This document shows, piece by piece, positions 1 through 9,243 of a DNA stretch of 64,000 bases. Under the pieces are notes generated by a model. The model searched no databases. It worked only from the letters and a program-made list of their open reading frames with translations, and had not been told where the DNA came from. The DNA comes from Thalassomonas haliotis (GTDB lineage Bacteria > Pseudomonadota > Gammaproteobacteria > Enterobacterales > Alteromonadaceae). Location of the stretch: NCBI RefSeq assembly GCF_028657945.1, contig NZ_CP059693.1:992001-1056000 (forward strand), given 5' to 3'. Both the position numbers and the translations under genes were made by a program. Positions within the stretch are counted from its first letter, which is position 1. Every line of letters starts with the position of its first letter.

Positions 1-1
1 G

Positions 2-943
2 GAAACCTTTCAGTCGACCATAACCAACCAGTTAAATACCGGGGTGCTGATCCTGGATTTAGACTTAAATATAGTTTTTTGGAACCGCTTTCTGGAAGTG
101 CATGCCAACCAAAGATCCAGTGAGGTTATCGGGCGCTCTGTTTTTGAAGTCTTTAAAGAATTACCGCGCCGCTGGTTTGAGCGTAAAGTGACCGGCGTAG
201 TGCAGTTAAATACCCCGTCCTTTTGCTCGTGGGAGCAAAGGCATCATTTATTTGAATTGCCCCATACCCGGCCTATTACCACAGACAGCCACTTTATGGC
301 GCAAAACTGTACTTTTTTACCCCTGGCTCCCGACGGGGCGATTCAATATATCTGTATCCTGGTTGAGGACGCCACCGATGTTTGTCATTACCAGAGCATG
401 TTGAAAAAGACCCTGGCAGATCTGGAGCTGGCCAATCGCATTGACGGCCTGACCCAAGTGTACAACCGCAAATATTGGGAAGAATGTTTGTCTAAGGAGT
501 TTGATCGTGCACGCCGCTATCAGCATGATTTATCCCTGATCATGTTTGATTTGGATCATTTTAAGAAATTAAATGACATACATGGACACCTTTGCGGCGA
601 TATGGTTTTAGTTGAAGTGGCGAAAACTATCAGGCCTTTATTGCGTAGCTGTGACTTTTTCGGCCGCTATGGCGGTGAAGAGTTTGCCATTATCCTGCCG
701 GAAACCAATATCATGGGGGCAGCAGATGTTGCCGAAAGAATTCGGCAGGCAATAGGGTTTAATGTAATGAAATATCATGGGGTTGAAGTTAAAGCTTCGG
801 TAAGTGTCGGCGTTGGCGAATTCGAGCAAAGGACACGCCGTTATGAAGATTTGATCGGCAATGCCGATGCTGCTTTGTATGAGGCAAAATCGGGCGGGCG
901 CAACCGTACCTGCCTGTTTAAAGACTCGGTTGTTTGCTTGTAA
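2..943 (+). CDS. PAS-GGDEF diguanylate cyclase (5' partial)
   Basis: Would make cyclic di-GMP from two GTP in the cytoplasm. The frame is open to the first bases of the window with no stop, so the gene starts upstream; the GTG at 44 lies inside a PAS-like segment (about 110 residues) and is probably not the real start. The C-terminal half is a GGDEF domain with the active-site loop RYGGEEF, and an RxxD inhibitory site (RSCD) lies exactly five residues before the GGEEF, so it looks catalytically competent and product-inhibited. A pairing-rich linker joins PAS and GGDEF. The PAS ligand cannot be read from the sequence. It ends 76 bases before the threonine leader and is probably a separate transcription unit. 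Confidence 0.9.
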   Translation, partial: ETFQSTITNQLNTGVLILDLDLNIVFWNRFLEVHANQRSSEVIGRSVFEVFKELPRRWFERKVTGVVQLNTPSFCSWEQRHHLFELPHTRPITTDSHFMAQNCTFLPLAPDGAIQYICILVEDATDVCHYQSMLKKTLADLELANRIDGLTQVYNRKYWEECLSKEFDRARRYQHDLSLIMFDLDHFKKLNDIHGHLCGDMVLVEVAKTIRPLLRSCDFFGRYGGEEFAIILPETNIMGAADVAERIRQAIGFNVMKYHGVEVKASVSVGVGEFEQRTRRYEDLIGNADAALYEAKSGGRNRTCLFKDSVVCL

Positions 944-983
944 TTTTAATTCAAAATGTGTAGTTTTTTTTCAAAATAAACGG

Positions 984-1014
984 TTGACAGCTAAATATTA
1001 ATCAGGCATGTTAT
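984..1014 (+). promoter_or_regulatory. Possible thr operon promoter
   Basis: A perfect TTGACA lies at 984-989. Downstream -10 candidates are weak: CATGTT at 1007-1012 (17-base spacer) or TGTTAT at 1009-1014 (19-base spacer). Either would start transcription at or next to the leader ATG at 1020. Confidence 0.4.
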
Positions 1015-1019
1015 TGAGT

Positions 1020-1094
1020 ATGAAAATTCAACACAGCCAAATTACCACTATTATTACCACTACCACCCTCACCGGGATGGTGGTCATTGGCTGA
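1020..1094 (+). CDS. thrL: thr operon leader peptide
   Basis: A 24-codon reading frame ahead of thrA, of which 7 codons are threonine and 5 isoleucine, including a run of four consecutive threonines (codons 13-16). This is the hallmark of thrL: ribosome stalling at Thr/Ile codons when charged tRNA is scarce lets the downstream RNA avoid the attenuator. It ends 24 bases before the terminator stem. The E. coli leader is 21 residues and has a similar Thr/Ile block. The start ATG has no strong Shine-Dalgarno; an in-frame TTG at 1014 is an alternative. Confidence 0.88.
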   Translation: MKIQHSQITTIITTTTLTGMVVIG

Positions 1095-1117
1095 CGTGTA
1101 AAATAAACGATTTTATC

Positions 1118-1157
1118 AAAGCCCGTGACCGACAAGGTTCCGGGCTTTTTTGTTTTT
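1118..1157 (+). terminator. Threonine attenuator
   Basis: Stem AAAGCCCG pairs with CGGGCTTT around an approximately 16-base loop, followed by a T-rich run (1146-1157). It sits between thrL and thrA, as expected for a transcription attenuator controlled by leader-peptide translation. Confidence 0.85.
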
Positions 1158-1171
1158 AAGGGGATGTAAAA

Positions 1172-3628
1172 ATGCGTGTACTCAAATTTGGTGGTTCGTC
1201 GCTCGCCACTGCTGAACGATTTAAGCAAGTGGCTCAAATCATCAAGGATAAAAGCCAGTCATCAAAGGTGGCGGTGGTGGTTTCGGCGCCGCAGGGGGTA
1301 ACCAACCACTTGGTGGCCATGGCGGAAAATATCAGCGATGAAGACAAACTCAGTACCGATTTACAACTTTTTAAAAGCGCAATAGACAGCATTATCGATG
1401 ACTTAAGCGCCAGCCTTGATGGTTTTAACCGCCAGCATGCCGAGCAGGCACTGGCAAACTGCGAGCACCAGCTGAGCCGTTATATGCAGGGGGCGACTAT
1501 GCTGTCGTTTTGCCCGGAGCATATCCGGGCACGCATTATCAGCACGGGTGAAAGGCTCAGTGTTGCCATACTGGAGTCGGTATTTGCGGCGCTGGCTTGT
1601 GAGGTTTCTATCCTGGAGCCGGAAAAATTCCTGTTTACCAGCGACGAATCCCTCAATGCCGTGGCAGATCTGGTATTGAGCAAGAAAAAGTTTGCCGAGC
1701 TTTACCGTGAGCGCAAACAAATCGCTATTATGCCGGGCTTTTTTGGCGTTAACAGCAAGGGAGAAGTAACCACTTTAGGCCGTAACGGCTCGGATTATTC
1801 GGCGGCTGTGCTGGCGGTATGCGCCGAAGCAGAATGTTGCGAGATCTGGACCGATGTTGACGGCGTGTTTAATGCCGATCCCCGTTTGATCAAAGATGCC
1901 AAATTGCTTGATTATCTCTCTTACCAGGAGGCGATGGAATTATCCTATTTTGGCGCCAGCGTATTACATCCGAAAACCATAGGCCCGATCGCCCAGTATC
2001 ATATTCCCTGTTTGATCAAAAATACCGGCAACCCGCAGGCGCCGGGCACCTTGATTGGTAATGAAAATGACCAGCAAAAGCGGGTCAAGGCAATTTCCAA
2101 CCTCAATGACCTGACTATGGTTAATGTTTCCGGTCCCGGGATGAAAGGCATGGTCGGTATGGCCAGCCGGGTATTTGCTACCATGAGCCGGGAAAATATT
2201 TCCCTGGTGCTGATCAGCCAGTCTTCGAGCGAGTATTGTATCAGTTTTTGTATCTACTCCAGTGATGCCCTGCGCGCCCAGCAAAGCCTGGCGGAAGAGT
2301 TTGAACTGGAATTGCTGAACGGCTTGCTTGAGCCTATTTCATTAACCGGCGACTTGTCCATTGTTTCCCTGGTCGGGGACGGCATGCACCACCAGCGCGG
2401 TGTGGCGGCAAAGTTTTTCAGCTCGCTGGCACAGGCCCGGGTGAATGTGGTCGCCATTGCCCAGGACTCTTCCGAGCGCAGTATTTCCGTGGTTATCGAG
2501 CAAAGAAAATGTACCGATGCCTTAAAGGTCAGCCATCAGAATTTCTTCTCGTTTAAACCCACTATCGATGTCTTTATGATAGGTTGCGGTGTCGTCGGCA
2601 GCGAATTGATCGCCCAGATCGCCCGGCAGCAGCCGAGCCTTAAGGCGCAGAATATCGATTTAAAAGTGTATGGCCTGGCCAACAGCCAGGGCATGGTCTT
2701 TGATGAAAACGGTATCGACCTGGATAACTGGCAAGAGGGCATGGGCAAAGACGCGCTGCCGGTTACGGTGGAGAATATCAAGGCCTTTGTCCGTGACAAC
2801 CATTTGATCAACCCGGTACTGGTGGACTCCACCTCAAATGAAGAGCTGGCCATGAGTTATGTCGGTTTCCTTGAAGAAGGTTTCCACGTAGTGACTCCGA
2901 ATAAAAAATCCAATACCGACTCCTGGCAGTACTATCAGGAGCTGCGCGTGGCGGCGCAAAAAACCAACCGCCGTTTCCTTTATGAAACTACGGTCGGTGC
3001 CGGATTACCGGTTATCGATACCCTGCAGAACCTGATCAAGGCGGGTGATCAGCTGGTGAAATTTGAAGGTGTGCTTTCGGGATCTTTATCTTATATCTTC
3101 GGCAAGCTCGAAGAAGGTATGCCGTTATCTCAGGCGACGGCGATTGCCAAGGAAAACGGCTTTACCGAACCGGATCCCAGAGACGACCTCAGCGGTATGG
3201 ATGTTGCCCGTAAGCTGTTGATCATGGCGCGTGAATCCGGGATGCAGCTGGAACTCTCTGATATCGAAATTGAGTCGGTACTACCGGAAAGTTTTGACGC
3301 CGGTGGCGATGTCAGCCGCTTTATGGCCAACCTGGAAAAACTCGACGGCGAATTCAGCCTTAAAGTACAGGCGGCTAAAAATGAAGGCAAGGTATTAAGG
3401 TATATCGGCAATATCAATGAAGGAAAATGTAAGGTCACCATAGAAGCGGTGGACGGTAAACATCCCTTATACAACATTAAAGACGGCGAAAATGCCCTGG
3501 CTATCCACAGCCGTTATTACCAGCCGCTGCCCTTTGTTTTACGCGGTTATGGCGCAGGCGCCGCGGTCACCGCCGCCGGTGTTTTCGGTGACCTGCTCAG
3601 AACCCTGGCATGGGAGCAGGAGCACTAA
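1172..3628 (+). CDS. thrA: Bifunctional aspartokinase I / homoserine dehydrogenase I
   Basis: Catalyses the first step (aspartate phosphorylation) and third step (aspartate semialdehyde to homoserine) of threonine/methionine synthesis. At 818 residues it matches the roughly 820 of E. coli ThrA. The N-terminal amino-acid kinase domain opens with KFGGSSLA; paired ACT domains follow at about residues 310-460 (threonine feedback site in this family); the dehydrogenase begins with a Rossmann loop GCGVVG near residue 471. An AAGGGG Shine-Dalgarno lies 8 bases before the ATG. First gene of thrABC, under the attenuator; its TAA shares a base with the thrB ATG, implying translational coupling. Confidence 0.97.
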   Translation: MRVLKFGGSSLATAERFKQVAQIIKDKSQSSKVAVVVSAPQGVTNHLVAMAENISDEDKLSTDLQLFKSAIDSIIDDLSASLDGFNRQHAEQALANCEHQLSRYMQGATMLSFCPEHIRARIISTGERLSVAILESVFAALACEVSILEPEKFLFTSDESLNAVADLVLSKKKFAELYRERKQIAIMPGFFGVNSKGEVTTLGRNGSDYSAAVLAVCAEAECCEIWTDVDGVFNADPRLIKDAKLLDYLSYQEAMELSYFGASVLHPKTIGPIAQYHIPCLIKNTGNPQAPGTLIGNENDQQKRVKAISNLNDLTMVNVSGPGMKGMVGMASRVFATMSRENISLVLISQSSSEYCISFCIYSSDALRAQQSLAEEFELELLNGLLEPISLTGDLSIVSLVGDGMHHQRGVAAKFFSSLAQARVNVVAIAQDSSERSISVVIEQRKCTDALKVSHQNFFSFKPTIDVFMIGCGVVGSELIAQIARQQPSLKAQNIDLKVYGLANSQGMVFDENGIDLDNWQEGMGKDALPVTVENIKAFVRDNHLINPVLVDSTSNEELAMSYVGFLEEGFHVVTPNKKSNTDSWQYYQELRVAAQKTNRRFLYETTVGAGLPVIDTLQNLIKAGDQLVKFEGVLSGSLSYIFGKLEEGMPLSQATAIAKENGFTEPDPRDDLSGMDVARKLLIMARESGMQLELSDIEIESVLPESFDAGGDVSRFMANLEKLDGEFSLKVQAAKNEGKVLRYIGNINEGKCKVTIEAVDGKHPLYNIKDGENALAIHSRYYQPLPFVLRGYGAGAAVTAAGVFGDLLRTLAWEQEH

Positions 3629-4578
3629 TGGCAGTATCAGTATTTGCGCCGGCGTCGCTGGCAAATTTCAGTGTCGGTTTTGATGCTTTGGGCCTGGCGG
3701 TAAAACCCGTCGACAATACTTTGCTTGGCGACCTGGTTAGCGTAGAGCAGGCTCAAGGTGAAAACAGCTTAAAGGTGGTCGGGGAGTTTGCCGATAAACT
3801 GCCTTCGGCCCCGGAAGATAATATTGTCTGGTCCTGTCTGCATTTGTTTAATGAGGCGATGGCGGATGCGGGGCTGGCCACGGAAAAAGTGACCATCACC
3901 TTAGAGAAAAAAATGCCGGTGGGCAGCGGCTTAGGCTCAAGTGCCTGCTCTGTGGTTGCCGCTTTGGCAGGGTTAAATGCCTATTACCGGGATTGCTTTG
4001 ACGAAAAAGCCATGCTGAAAATGATGGGCCAGATGGAGGCGAAAATCAGCGGCAGTTTGCACTATGACAATGTCGCCCCCTGCTACCTCGGCGGCTTGCA
4101 GTTGATGGTGGCTGATGAGCACATCATCAGCCGCAGCTTACCGGATTTTAAAGACTGCTTTTATGTTATGGCTTATCCCGGCATCGAAGTCTCGACTAAG
4201 GCGGCGCGGGAGGTGTTGCCGGAAAATTACTGCCGCAAAGATCTGCTCAGCTATGGCCAGAACCTGGCGTCTTTTGTCGATGCCTGTCATCGCCAGGATA
4301 AAACACAGGCGTTTGCGGTATTGCAGGATGTGGTGGCCGAACCTTACCGGCAGCAGTTGTTGCCGGGGTACGAGCAGGCGCGCAATTATTTGCTGGCCCA
4401 GGGCAGCCTGGCGGTAGGTATTTCCGGCTCGGGTCCGACGCTGTTTTGCGTGTGTGATCAGCAAGAGCGGGCACAGGAGCTGGCCAGATGGCTGCAAGAT
4501 AATTATTTACAAACTGAGTTGGGCTTTGTTCATGTTTGCCGGGTTGATGACCTTGGTGCCCGTACGCTAAAAGACTAA
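3628..4578 (+). CDS. thrB: Homoserine kinase
   Basis: Phosphorylates homoserine to O-phosphohomoserine. This GHMP-family kinase is 316 residues from the chosen start; its ATP-binding loop is PVGSGLGSSACS near residues 90-105. I chose the ATG at 3628 because it overlaps the thrA stop (TAATG), follows a GGAGCAGG ribosome site and gives the family N-terminus (VFAPASLANFSVGFDALG). An in-frame ATG at 3610 lies inside thrA and would add six unconserved residues. The thrC start follows after 11 bases. Confidence 0.96.
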   Translation: MAVSVFAPASLANFSVGFDALGLAVKPVDNTLLGDLVSVEQAQGENSLKVVGEFADKLPSAPEDNIVWSCLHLFNEAMADAGLATEKVTITLEKKMPVGSGLGSSACSVVAALAGLNAYYRDCFDEKAMLKMMGQMEAKISGSLHYDNVAPCYLGGLQLMVADEHIISRSLPDFKDCFYVMAYPGIEVSTKAAREVLPENYCRKDLLSYGQNLASFVDACHRQDKTQAFAVLQDVVAEPYRQQLLPGYEQARNYLLAQGSLAVGISGSGPTLFCVCDQQERAQELARWLQDNYLQTELGFVHVCRVDDLGARTLKD

Positions 4579-4589
4579 GGAATTAACAA

Positions 4590-5882
4590 GTGAAGTTTTA
4601 TAATCTAAAAGAAAATGATGAAAAAGTAAGTTTTGCCGGTGCCGTCAGACAGGGCTTGGGTAAAAATCAGGGGCTGTTTTTTCCCGAAGAGATCCCCGCT
4701 TTTGATAATATTCAGGAGCTGCTGGCTTTGCCTTTGGTGGAGCGCAGCGTCAAGGTGTTACACCCTTTTGTTAAAGATGATCTGAGCGAGAGTGAATTAA
4801 CAGAAATCGTTACCGCCGCCTTTAATTTCCCGGCATTGTTGCAACCTATTACCGAAGACCGCGCTATCCTGGAACTCTTCCACGGGCCGACACTGGCCTT
4901 TAAAGATTTCGGCGCCCGTTTTATGGCGCAGTGCCTGCAAAAATTCAGCAAAGAAAAGAAAATTACTATTTTAACCGCCACCTCCGGCGATACCGGCGCA
5001 GCCGTTGCCCATGCCTTCCACGGCCTGGATAATATCCGCGTGGTGATCATGTATCCTAAGGGCAAGATCAGCCTGCTGCAGGAAAAGATGTTTACCACCC
5101 TGGGCGGCAATATCGAAACCCTGGCGATAGACGGTGATTTCGATGATTGCCAGGCGCTGGTTAAACAGGCCTTTGACGATAAAGTCTTGGCGGCAGAGAT
5201 TGGCCTTAACTCGGCCAACTCCATCAATATCAGCCGCTTGCTGGCGCAGATCTGTTACTATTTTGAAGCCGTGGCCCAGCTGTCGCGCCAAAAAAGTAAG
5301 AGCCGGCTTGGCGATGTGGTGTTTTCTATTCCCAGCGGTAATTTCGGCAACCTGACCGCAGGTTTATTTGCCAAGGCGCTTGGTCTGCCGATCAAACGTT
5401 TTATCGCCGCCACCAATGAAAACGATACTGTGCCCCGCTACCTGGAAACCGGCTTGTGGTCACCCCATGATACGGTCGCGACCATGTCCAATGCCATGGA
5501 TGTCAGTAACCCCAATAACTGGCCGCGGGTAGAGCATATGCTTAAGGCCGGTATTGTCGATAAAGAGGCGGTCAGCTCGGTTTCCGTGGGAGAAGAGCAA
5601 ACCCAGTCAACCATGTTGCAGCTAAACAAATTAGGTTATATCTGTGAGCCTCATGCCGCCGTGGCCTATAAGGCAATGCAATATGGAGTGACAGAGGAAG
5701 AGTTCGGGGTGTTTTTAGGCACCGCCCACCCGGCGAAATTTAAAGAAGTGGTAGAAAGCATCTTAGGTCAGCCGCTGGGCTTGCCGAAAGAGCTGGCGGA
5801 CTGTGCCGGTGAGAAAATCCTTTCCAGCGATATGACGCCTGATTTTGCCTTGCTGCGCGAGTACCTGTTAAAGGGAAATTAG
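4590..5882 (+). CDS. thrC: Threonine synthase
   Basis: PLP enzyme converting O-phosphohomoserine to threonine, the last step of the pathway. 430 residues, family-typical length. The N-terminus (MKFYNLKENDEKVSFAGAV) matches ThrC. The PLP-lysine context is GPTLAFKDFGARF near residue 105, and the phosphate-binding region is TATSGDTGAA. It starts with GTG after a TAAGG site 10 bases upstream. Last gene of the operon; a strong terminator follows 30 bases later. Confidence 0.97.
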   Translation: MKFYNLKENDEKVSFAGAVRQGLGKNQGLFFPEEIPAFDNIQELLALPLVERSVKVLHPFVKDDLSESELTEIVTAAFNFPALLQPITEDRAILELFHGPTLAFKDFGARFMAQCLQKFSKEKKITILTATSGDTGAAVAHAFHGLDNIRVVIMYPKGKISLLQEKMFTTLGGNIETLAIDGDFDDCQALVKQAFDDKVLAAEIGLNSANSINISRLLAQICYYFEAVAQLSRQKSKSRLGDVVFSIPSGNFGNLTAGLFAKALGLPIKRFIAATNENDTVPRYLETGLWSPHDTVATMSNAMDVSNPNNWPRVEHMLKAGIVDKEAVSSVSVGEEQTQSTMLQLNKLGYICEPHAAVAYKAMQYGVTEEEFGVFLGTAHPAKFKEVVESILGQPLGLPKELADCAGEKILSSDMTPDFALLREYLLKGN

Positions 5883-5912
5883 TCATATATCCGTTAACCC
5901 GTTAAGGATTGC

Positions 5913-5952
5913 GCCCCTTGCTTTTAGTGAAAAGGCAAGGGGCATTTTTTAT
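5913..5952 (+). terminator. thrABC terminator
   Basis: GCCCCTTGC (5913-5921) pairs with GCAAGGGGC (5935-5943), extended by TTTT/AAAA across a bulged G, then a run of six Ts. A classic rho-independent terminator. Confidence 0.92.
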
Positions 5953-6038
5953 GGCTTGCAGGTCTTGGCTGCTGGCGGTAGCGGGCGCTTCCGGGTAAAC
6001 TAGCCGCCTTAATTTTATTCATTATTATATATCTCTTC

Positions 6039-6725
6039 ATGAAGACATCTGACAGCATCAGCCAGCTGGCATGGCAGCACATTATCAAGCAACAACAACA
6101 GCAGCCGTATTTTAAAAACCTGGCAGCAGAAATCGACCGGCAAAGGCAGTCGGGAGAAGTGATTTACCCGCAGGAAAGTGATGTTTTCAGTGCCTTTAAT
6201 TATGTCGATTTAACTCAGGTAAAAGTGGTGATCCTCGGCCAGGATCCCTACCATGGTGCGGGACAGGCTCATGGCCTGGCATTTTCGGTGTTACCCGGGG
6301 TGAAAGTGCCGCCGTCGCTGGTGAATATATACAAAGAACTGGCCACAGATATTGAAGGTTTTACCACGCCGGAGCATGGTTATTTAACGCCCTGGGCAAA
6401 GCAGGGGGTATTGTTGCTTAATACCGTACTTACGGTACAGCAGGCCAAGGCCCATTCCCATGCAAAACTTGGTTGGGAGCAGTTTACCGATGTTATTATT
6501 GATAAGATCAACCAAAATAACCCGGGTTGTGTTTTTATTCTCTGGGGCAGTCATGCCCAGAAAAAGGGTAAAAAAATCGACGGCGAAAAACATCATGTTT
6601 TAGCCGGGCCGCATCCGTCGCCGTTATCGGCTTATCGCGGTTTTTTTGGCTGCAGGCATTTCTCAAAAACCAATGCCTGGCTGGAGCAACAGGGCCAGAC
6701 ACCGATTAACTGGTGCCTGGATTGA
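6039..6725 (+). CDS. ung: Uracil-DNA glycosylase
   Basis: Removes uracil from DNA to start base-excision repair. 228 residues, the same size as E. coli Ung. The water-activating loop GQDPYHG contains the catalytic Asp69, and the DNA-intercalation loop is seen as [11 protein letters not shown] near residue 190. A poly-glutamine stretch (QQQQQ) near residue 18 is a small lineage quirk. It stands alone, between the thr terminator and a convergent acetyltransferase gene whose stop is 12 bases away. Confidence 0.97.
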   Translation: MKTSDSISQLAWQHIIKQQQQQPYFKNLAAEIDRQRQSGEVIYPQESDVFSAFNYVDLTQVKVVILGQDPYHGAGQAHGLAFSVLPGVKVPPSLVNIYKELATDIEGFTTPEHGYLTPWAKQGVLLLNTVLTVQQAKAHSHAKLGWEQFTDVIIDKINQNNPGCVFILWGSHAQKKGKKIDGEKHHVLAGPHPSPLSAYRGFFGCRHFSKTNAWLEQQGQTPINWCLD

Positions 6726-6736
6726 CAGGTTAAAGC

Positions 6737-7303
6737 TTAGTCGAAATAGATGATCATTTCCGCGGCTTCGCAGTGACAATCATAACCGCACAAGATGCAG
6801 TTATAGCCGTTTTTACTGTCTTCATACCATTTGTCCGGGTGTGTTTCCACCAGCTGACCGCCACACTTGGTAAAATATTTTACCGCGCTGTTGCCGGGGC
6901 TTTGTTTCCATAAATGGCTGACTCCTGCCAGGGAGCCCTGCTCTTTGGCGGCGGCAATGGAAAGTTTCAGCAGCTGGCCGCCGATGCCGTGACCGCGGTA
7001 GTTTTCATCGACGGTATTGCATTTGAAATAACAGCTTTTATCTACCGGAACCTGCCATAACTGGGGGCTGCACCATTTATCGACATGCCACTGCCCGGCG
7101 GAAAAAGTGATGCGAAAACCGACGAGTTTGTCCTGATCGTAAACCACGTAACCGGCATTGATGCCGTTTTTTATTCCTTTTTCATACCAGGTTCTGATGT
7201 TTTCATGGTTGAGATAGCCGTCGCCGTGGACAAAGTTCCCCAGGGCGATAATGCTGTCAAAATCATCCGGGGTTAAATTTTTATAAATGAACTGCTTGGT
7301 CAT
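6737..7303 (-). CDS. GNAT-family N-acetyltransferase
   Basis: 188 residues. The acetyl-CoA-binding motif A is visible as ENYRGHGIGGQLL near residue 100 (R/QxxGxG/A form), followed by a helix and a second segment consistent with the GNAT fold. The substrate cannot be told. The C-terminal 30 residues are unusually cysteine-rich, with CxxC then CxC (NCILCGYDCHC), which is not part of the core fold and could bind metal. Monocistronic; converges on ung. Confidence 0.85.
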   Translation of the reverse strand: MTKQFIYKNLTPDDFDSIIALGNFVHGDGYLNHENIRTWYEKGIKNGINAGYVVYDQDKLVGFRITFSAGQWHVDKWCSPQLWQVPVDKSCYFKCNTVDENYRGHGIGGQLLKLSIAAAKEQGSLAGVSHLWKQSPGNSAVKYFTKCGGQLVETHPDKWYEDSKNGYNCILCGYDCHCEAAEMIIYFD

Positions 7304-7491
7304 ATAAGTGAACTGTAAATACTTGAGTTTGATGAGTGCAACTATAGGGAAATGATGGCATAGTTGGCGCGATAAAAAAATAGTTAAAGTGGCGAAAGTT
7401 ATCGGTGTTATTGTTAACTCTTGTTGCCGCCGTATTTATAACAATATGCTTATATTGATGTTTCCAATGAGTTCGTAGTTTGGAGTGAATG

Positions 7492-8829
7492 ATGTACGAC
7501 CCCTTGCATGATCTGTCCCCGGGGATAGGTGAAGATTATCCCGACAGTTACTGGGCAGATGTGTCCAAAGATGCCCCCGAAGATGATGGCACCTTGAAGC
7601 AGGATCTTGATGTCGATGTTGCCATTATCGGCGCCGGTTATACCGGGTTATCCTGTGCCCTACATTTGGCGCGCGAACATGGCATTAAAGCAACTGTGCT
7701 TGAAGCCAATAAAACCGCCTGGGGCTGCAGCGGCCGTAATGCCGGTTTTATTTTAAAATCTTCCGGACGCAAGGGCTATTCCACCATGGAAAAACAGTGG
7801 GGAGAGGAAGTGATGCGCGGCATTTACGGGGAAATGTGCGCCGGGGTCGATACGGTAAACAGCTTGATTGCCGAGGGCATAGATTGCGACCAGCAGGATG
7901 CGGGTTATATTAAGGTTGCCCATAAGCCGAATAAACTTGATGAACTGATTTCGCTGGCGAAATTGCAACAGAAAATGTTTGGTTATGATGTTCAGATATT
8001 GTCTCAGGATGAAGTGCGCAGCCAATACATGGATGATCGCAATGCTTACGGCGCTATCCGCTATCAGGATGGTTTTGGCCTAAACCCGCTGAAACTTGCC
8101 TGGGGTTACCAAAAGCTGGCGCGAAAAGCGGGGGCGAAAATATATTCATCATCTCCGGTGACCGACTGGCAGCAGAGTAATAACCGCCAGCAACTTGTCA
8201 CCCCTCAGGGCATAGTAACCGCTAAAAAAGTGGTCATAGCCACCAACGGCTATACCCCGAAAAACCTTCATGGCCTGGTAAAAAACCGCACCTTACCGGT
8301 ACTTTCCCAGATCATAGTGACCCAGCCGCTAACACCGGCTCAGCTTGAAGCCTGTAATTTTCTCACCAGCAATGTGGTGATGGATACCCGGGCGCTAAAA
8401 TATTACTACCGCAAACTACCGGATAACCGCATTTTATTTGGCGGACGTGGGGCGATCACCGGCAAGGGCGCCGAAGATCCCTATTATGCCAACCGTTTAT
8501 TGGCAGTATTAAAAACCAGCTTCCCATCATTAGCGCAAATTAAATATGATTATGCCTGGTCCGGCTGGATTTGTATGGCGCTGGATGACTTGCCCCATAT
8601 TTACCAAAGTGACAATAACGATGTGTTTTACAGCATGGGTTATTGCGGCAGTGGGGTTTCTTTTACCGTGCAGGCGGGTAAACGGCTGGCGCAAAAAGTG
8701 GCCGGTGAGCAGGTGCCGGATCTACCGCTTTATCAAAAAGCTTTGCCGAAATTTCCTTTTGCACCGCTGCGTCGGGTTGGTCAATGGGGATACTTCCACT
8801 ACGGTAAAATCAAAGACACCTGGTTCTAA
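7492..8829 (+). CDS. FAD-dependent oxidoreductase, PuuB-like
   Basis: 445 residues of the DAO family. The dinucleotide-binding motif VAIIGAGYTGLSCALHLA lies near residue 45, followed by a GCSGRNAGF segment typical of gamma-glutamylputrescine oxidase and related amine/amino-acid oxidases. A substrate-side C-terminal domain ends in the motif GYCGSGVSFT near residue 385. The most likely reaction is oxidative deamination of an amine or N-alkylated amino acid; the exact substrate is not readable. I chose the second of two adjacent ATGs because it sits best behind the TTTGGAG site (7479-7485); 7489 is equally possible. No other polyamine-catabolism genes lie nearby. Confidence 0.85.
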   Translation: MYDPLHDLSPGIGEDYPDSYWADVSKDAPEDDGTLKQDLDVDVAIIGAGYTGLSCALHLAREHGIKATVLEANKTAWGCSGRNAGFILKSSGRKGYSTMEKQWGEEVMRGIYGEMCAGVDTVNSLIAEGIDCDQQDAGYIKVAHKPNKLDELISLAKLQQKMFGYDVQILSQDEVRSQYMDDRNAYGAIRYQDGFGLNPLKLAWGYQKLARKAGAKIYSSSPVTDWQQSNNRQQLVTPQGIVTAKKVVIATNGYTPKNLHGLVKNRTLPVLSQIIVTQPLTPAQLEACNFLTSNVVMDTRALKYYYRKLPDNRILFGGRGAITGKGAEDPYYANRLLAVLKTSFPSLAQIKYDYAWSGWICMALDDLPHIYQSDNNDVFYSMGYCGSGVSFTVQAGKRLAQKVAGEQVPDLPLYQKALPKFPFAPLRRVGQWGYFHYGKIKDTWF

Positions 8830-8855
8830 TCAGGGTTAGCGAATGTAAAAACATT

Positions 8856-8901
8856 GACCAATCAAACCTCTTCTTGGCATGAGGTGTGATTGGTCTTTTT
8901 T
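8856..8901 (+). terminator. Terminator after the amine oxidase gene
   Basis: GACCAATCA-ACCTC (8856-8870) pairs with GAGGT-TGATTGGTC (8881-8895) around a 10-base loop, then six Ts. Confidence 0.9.
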
Positions 8902-9040
8902 GAGTTTAAACGGTTAACTTAAAATAAATATATTTAATGTGTTCGTTAAACACTTTTTGTTCATTTTTAACTTATTTATTACAATACGAGTTGTGAATAT
9001 TTAACCGTTTTAGTAGAATCCTCCCCCCTCTCGACATGGT

Positions 9041-9150
9041 TTGATAATTAGCCCTAAGTAACTGAAAGCCAGCTTTCATGACCGCGGGTTTTTAAACGGA
9101 TCTCTAGATACTTGCAATGGAATGGCACATCTCGATTATCAACTCGCGGT
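9041..9150 (+). other. Possible structured leader of the LRR lipoprotein gene
   Basis: Within the 340 bases between the terminator and the next gene, TTGATAAT (9041-9048) can pair with ATTATCAA (9135-9142), enclosing a 16-base palindrome (TGAAAGCCAGCTTTCA, 9063-9078). No known riboswitch class was recognised. The rest of 8902-9243 shows nothing I can name. Confidence 0.3.
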
Positions 9151-9243
9151 ATGATAACTAATGCACTGAGAAAGCTGTGTATTAAGGTTTCTGTGCCGTA
9201 AAGAGAGTGAATATTATTCCCTTTTTTTTAGGACTTTTTGCAA

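Noticed and set aside
9013-9036. tRNA 3'-end-like sequence (GAATCCTCCCCCCTC)
   Set aside because: No acceptor or anticodon arms can be built around it; probably chance.
9063-9150. c-di-GMP riboswitch upstream of the LRR gene
   Set aside because: The conserved riboswitch core sequences are absent.
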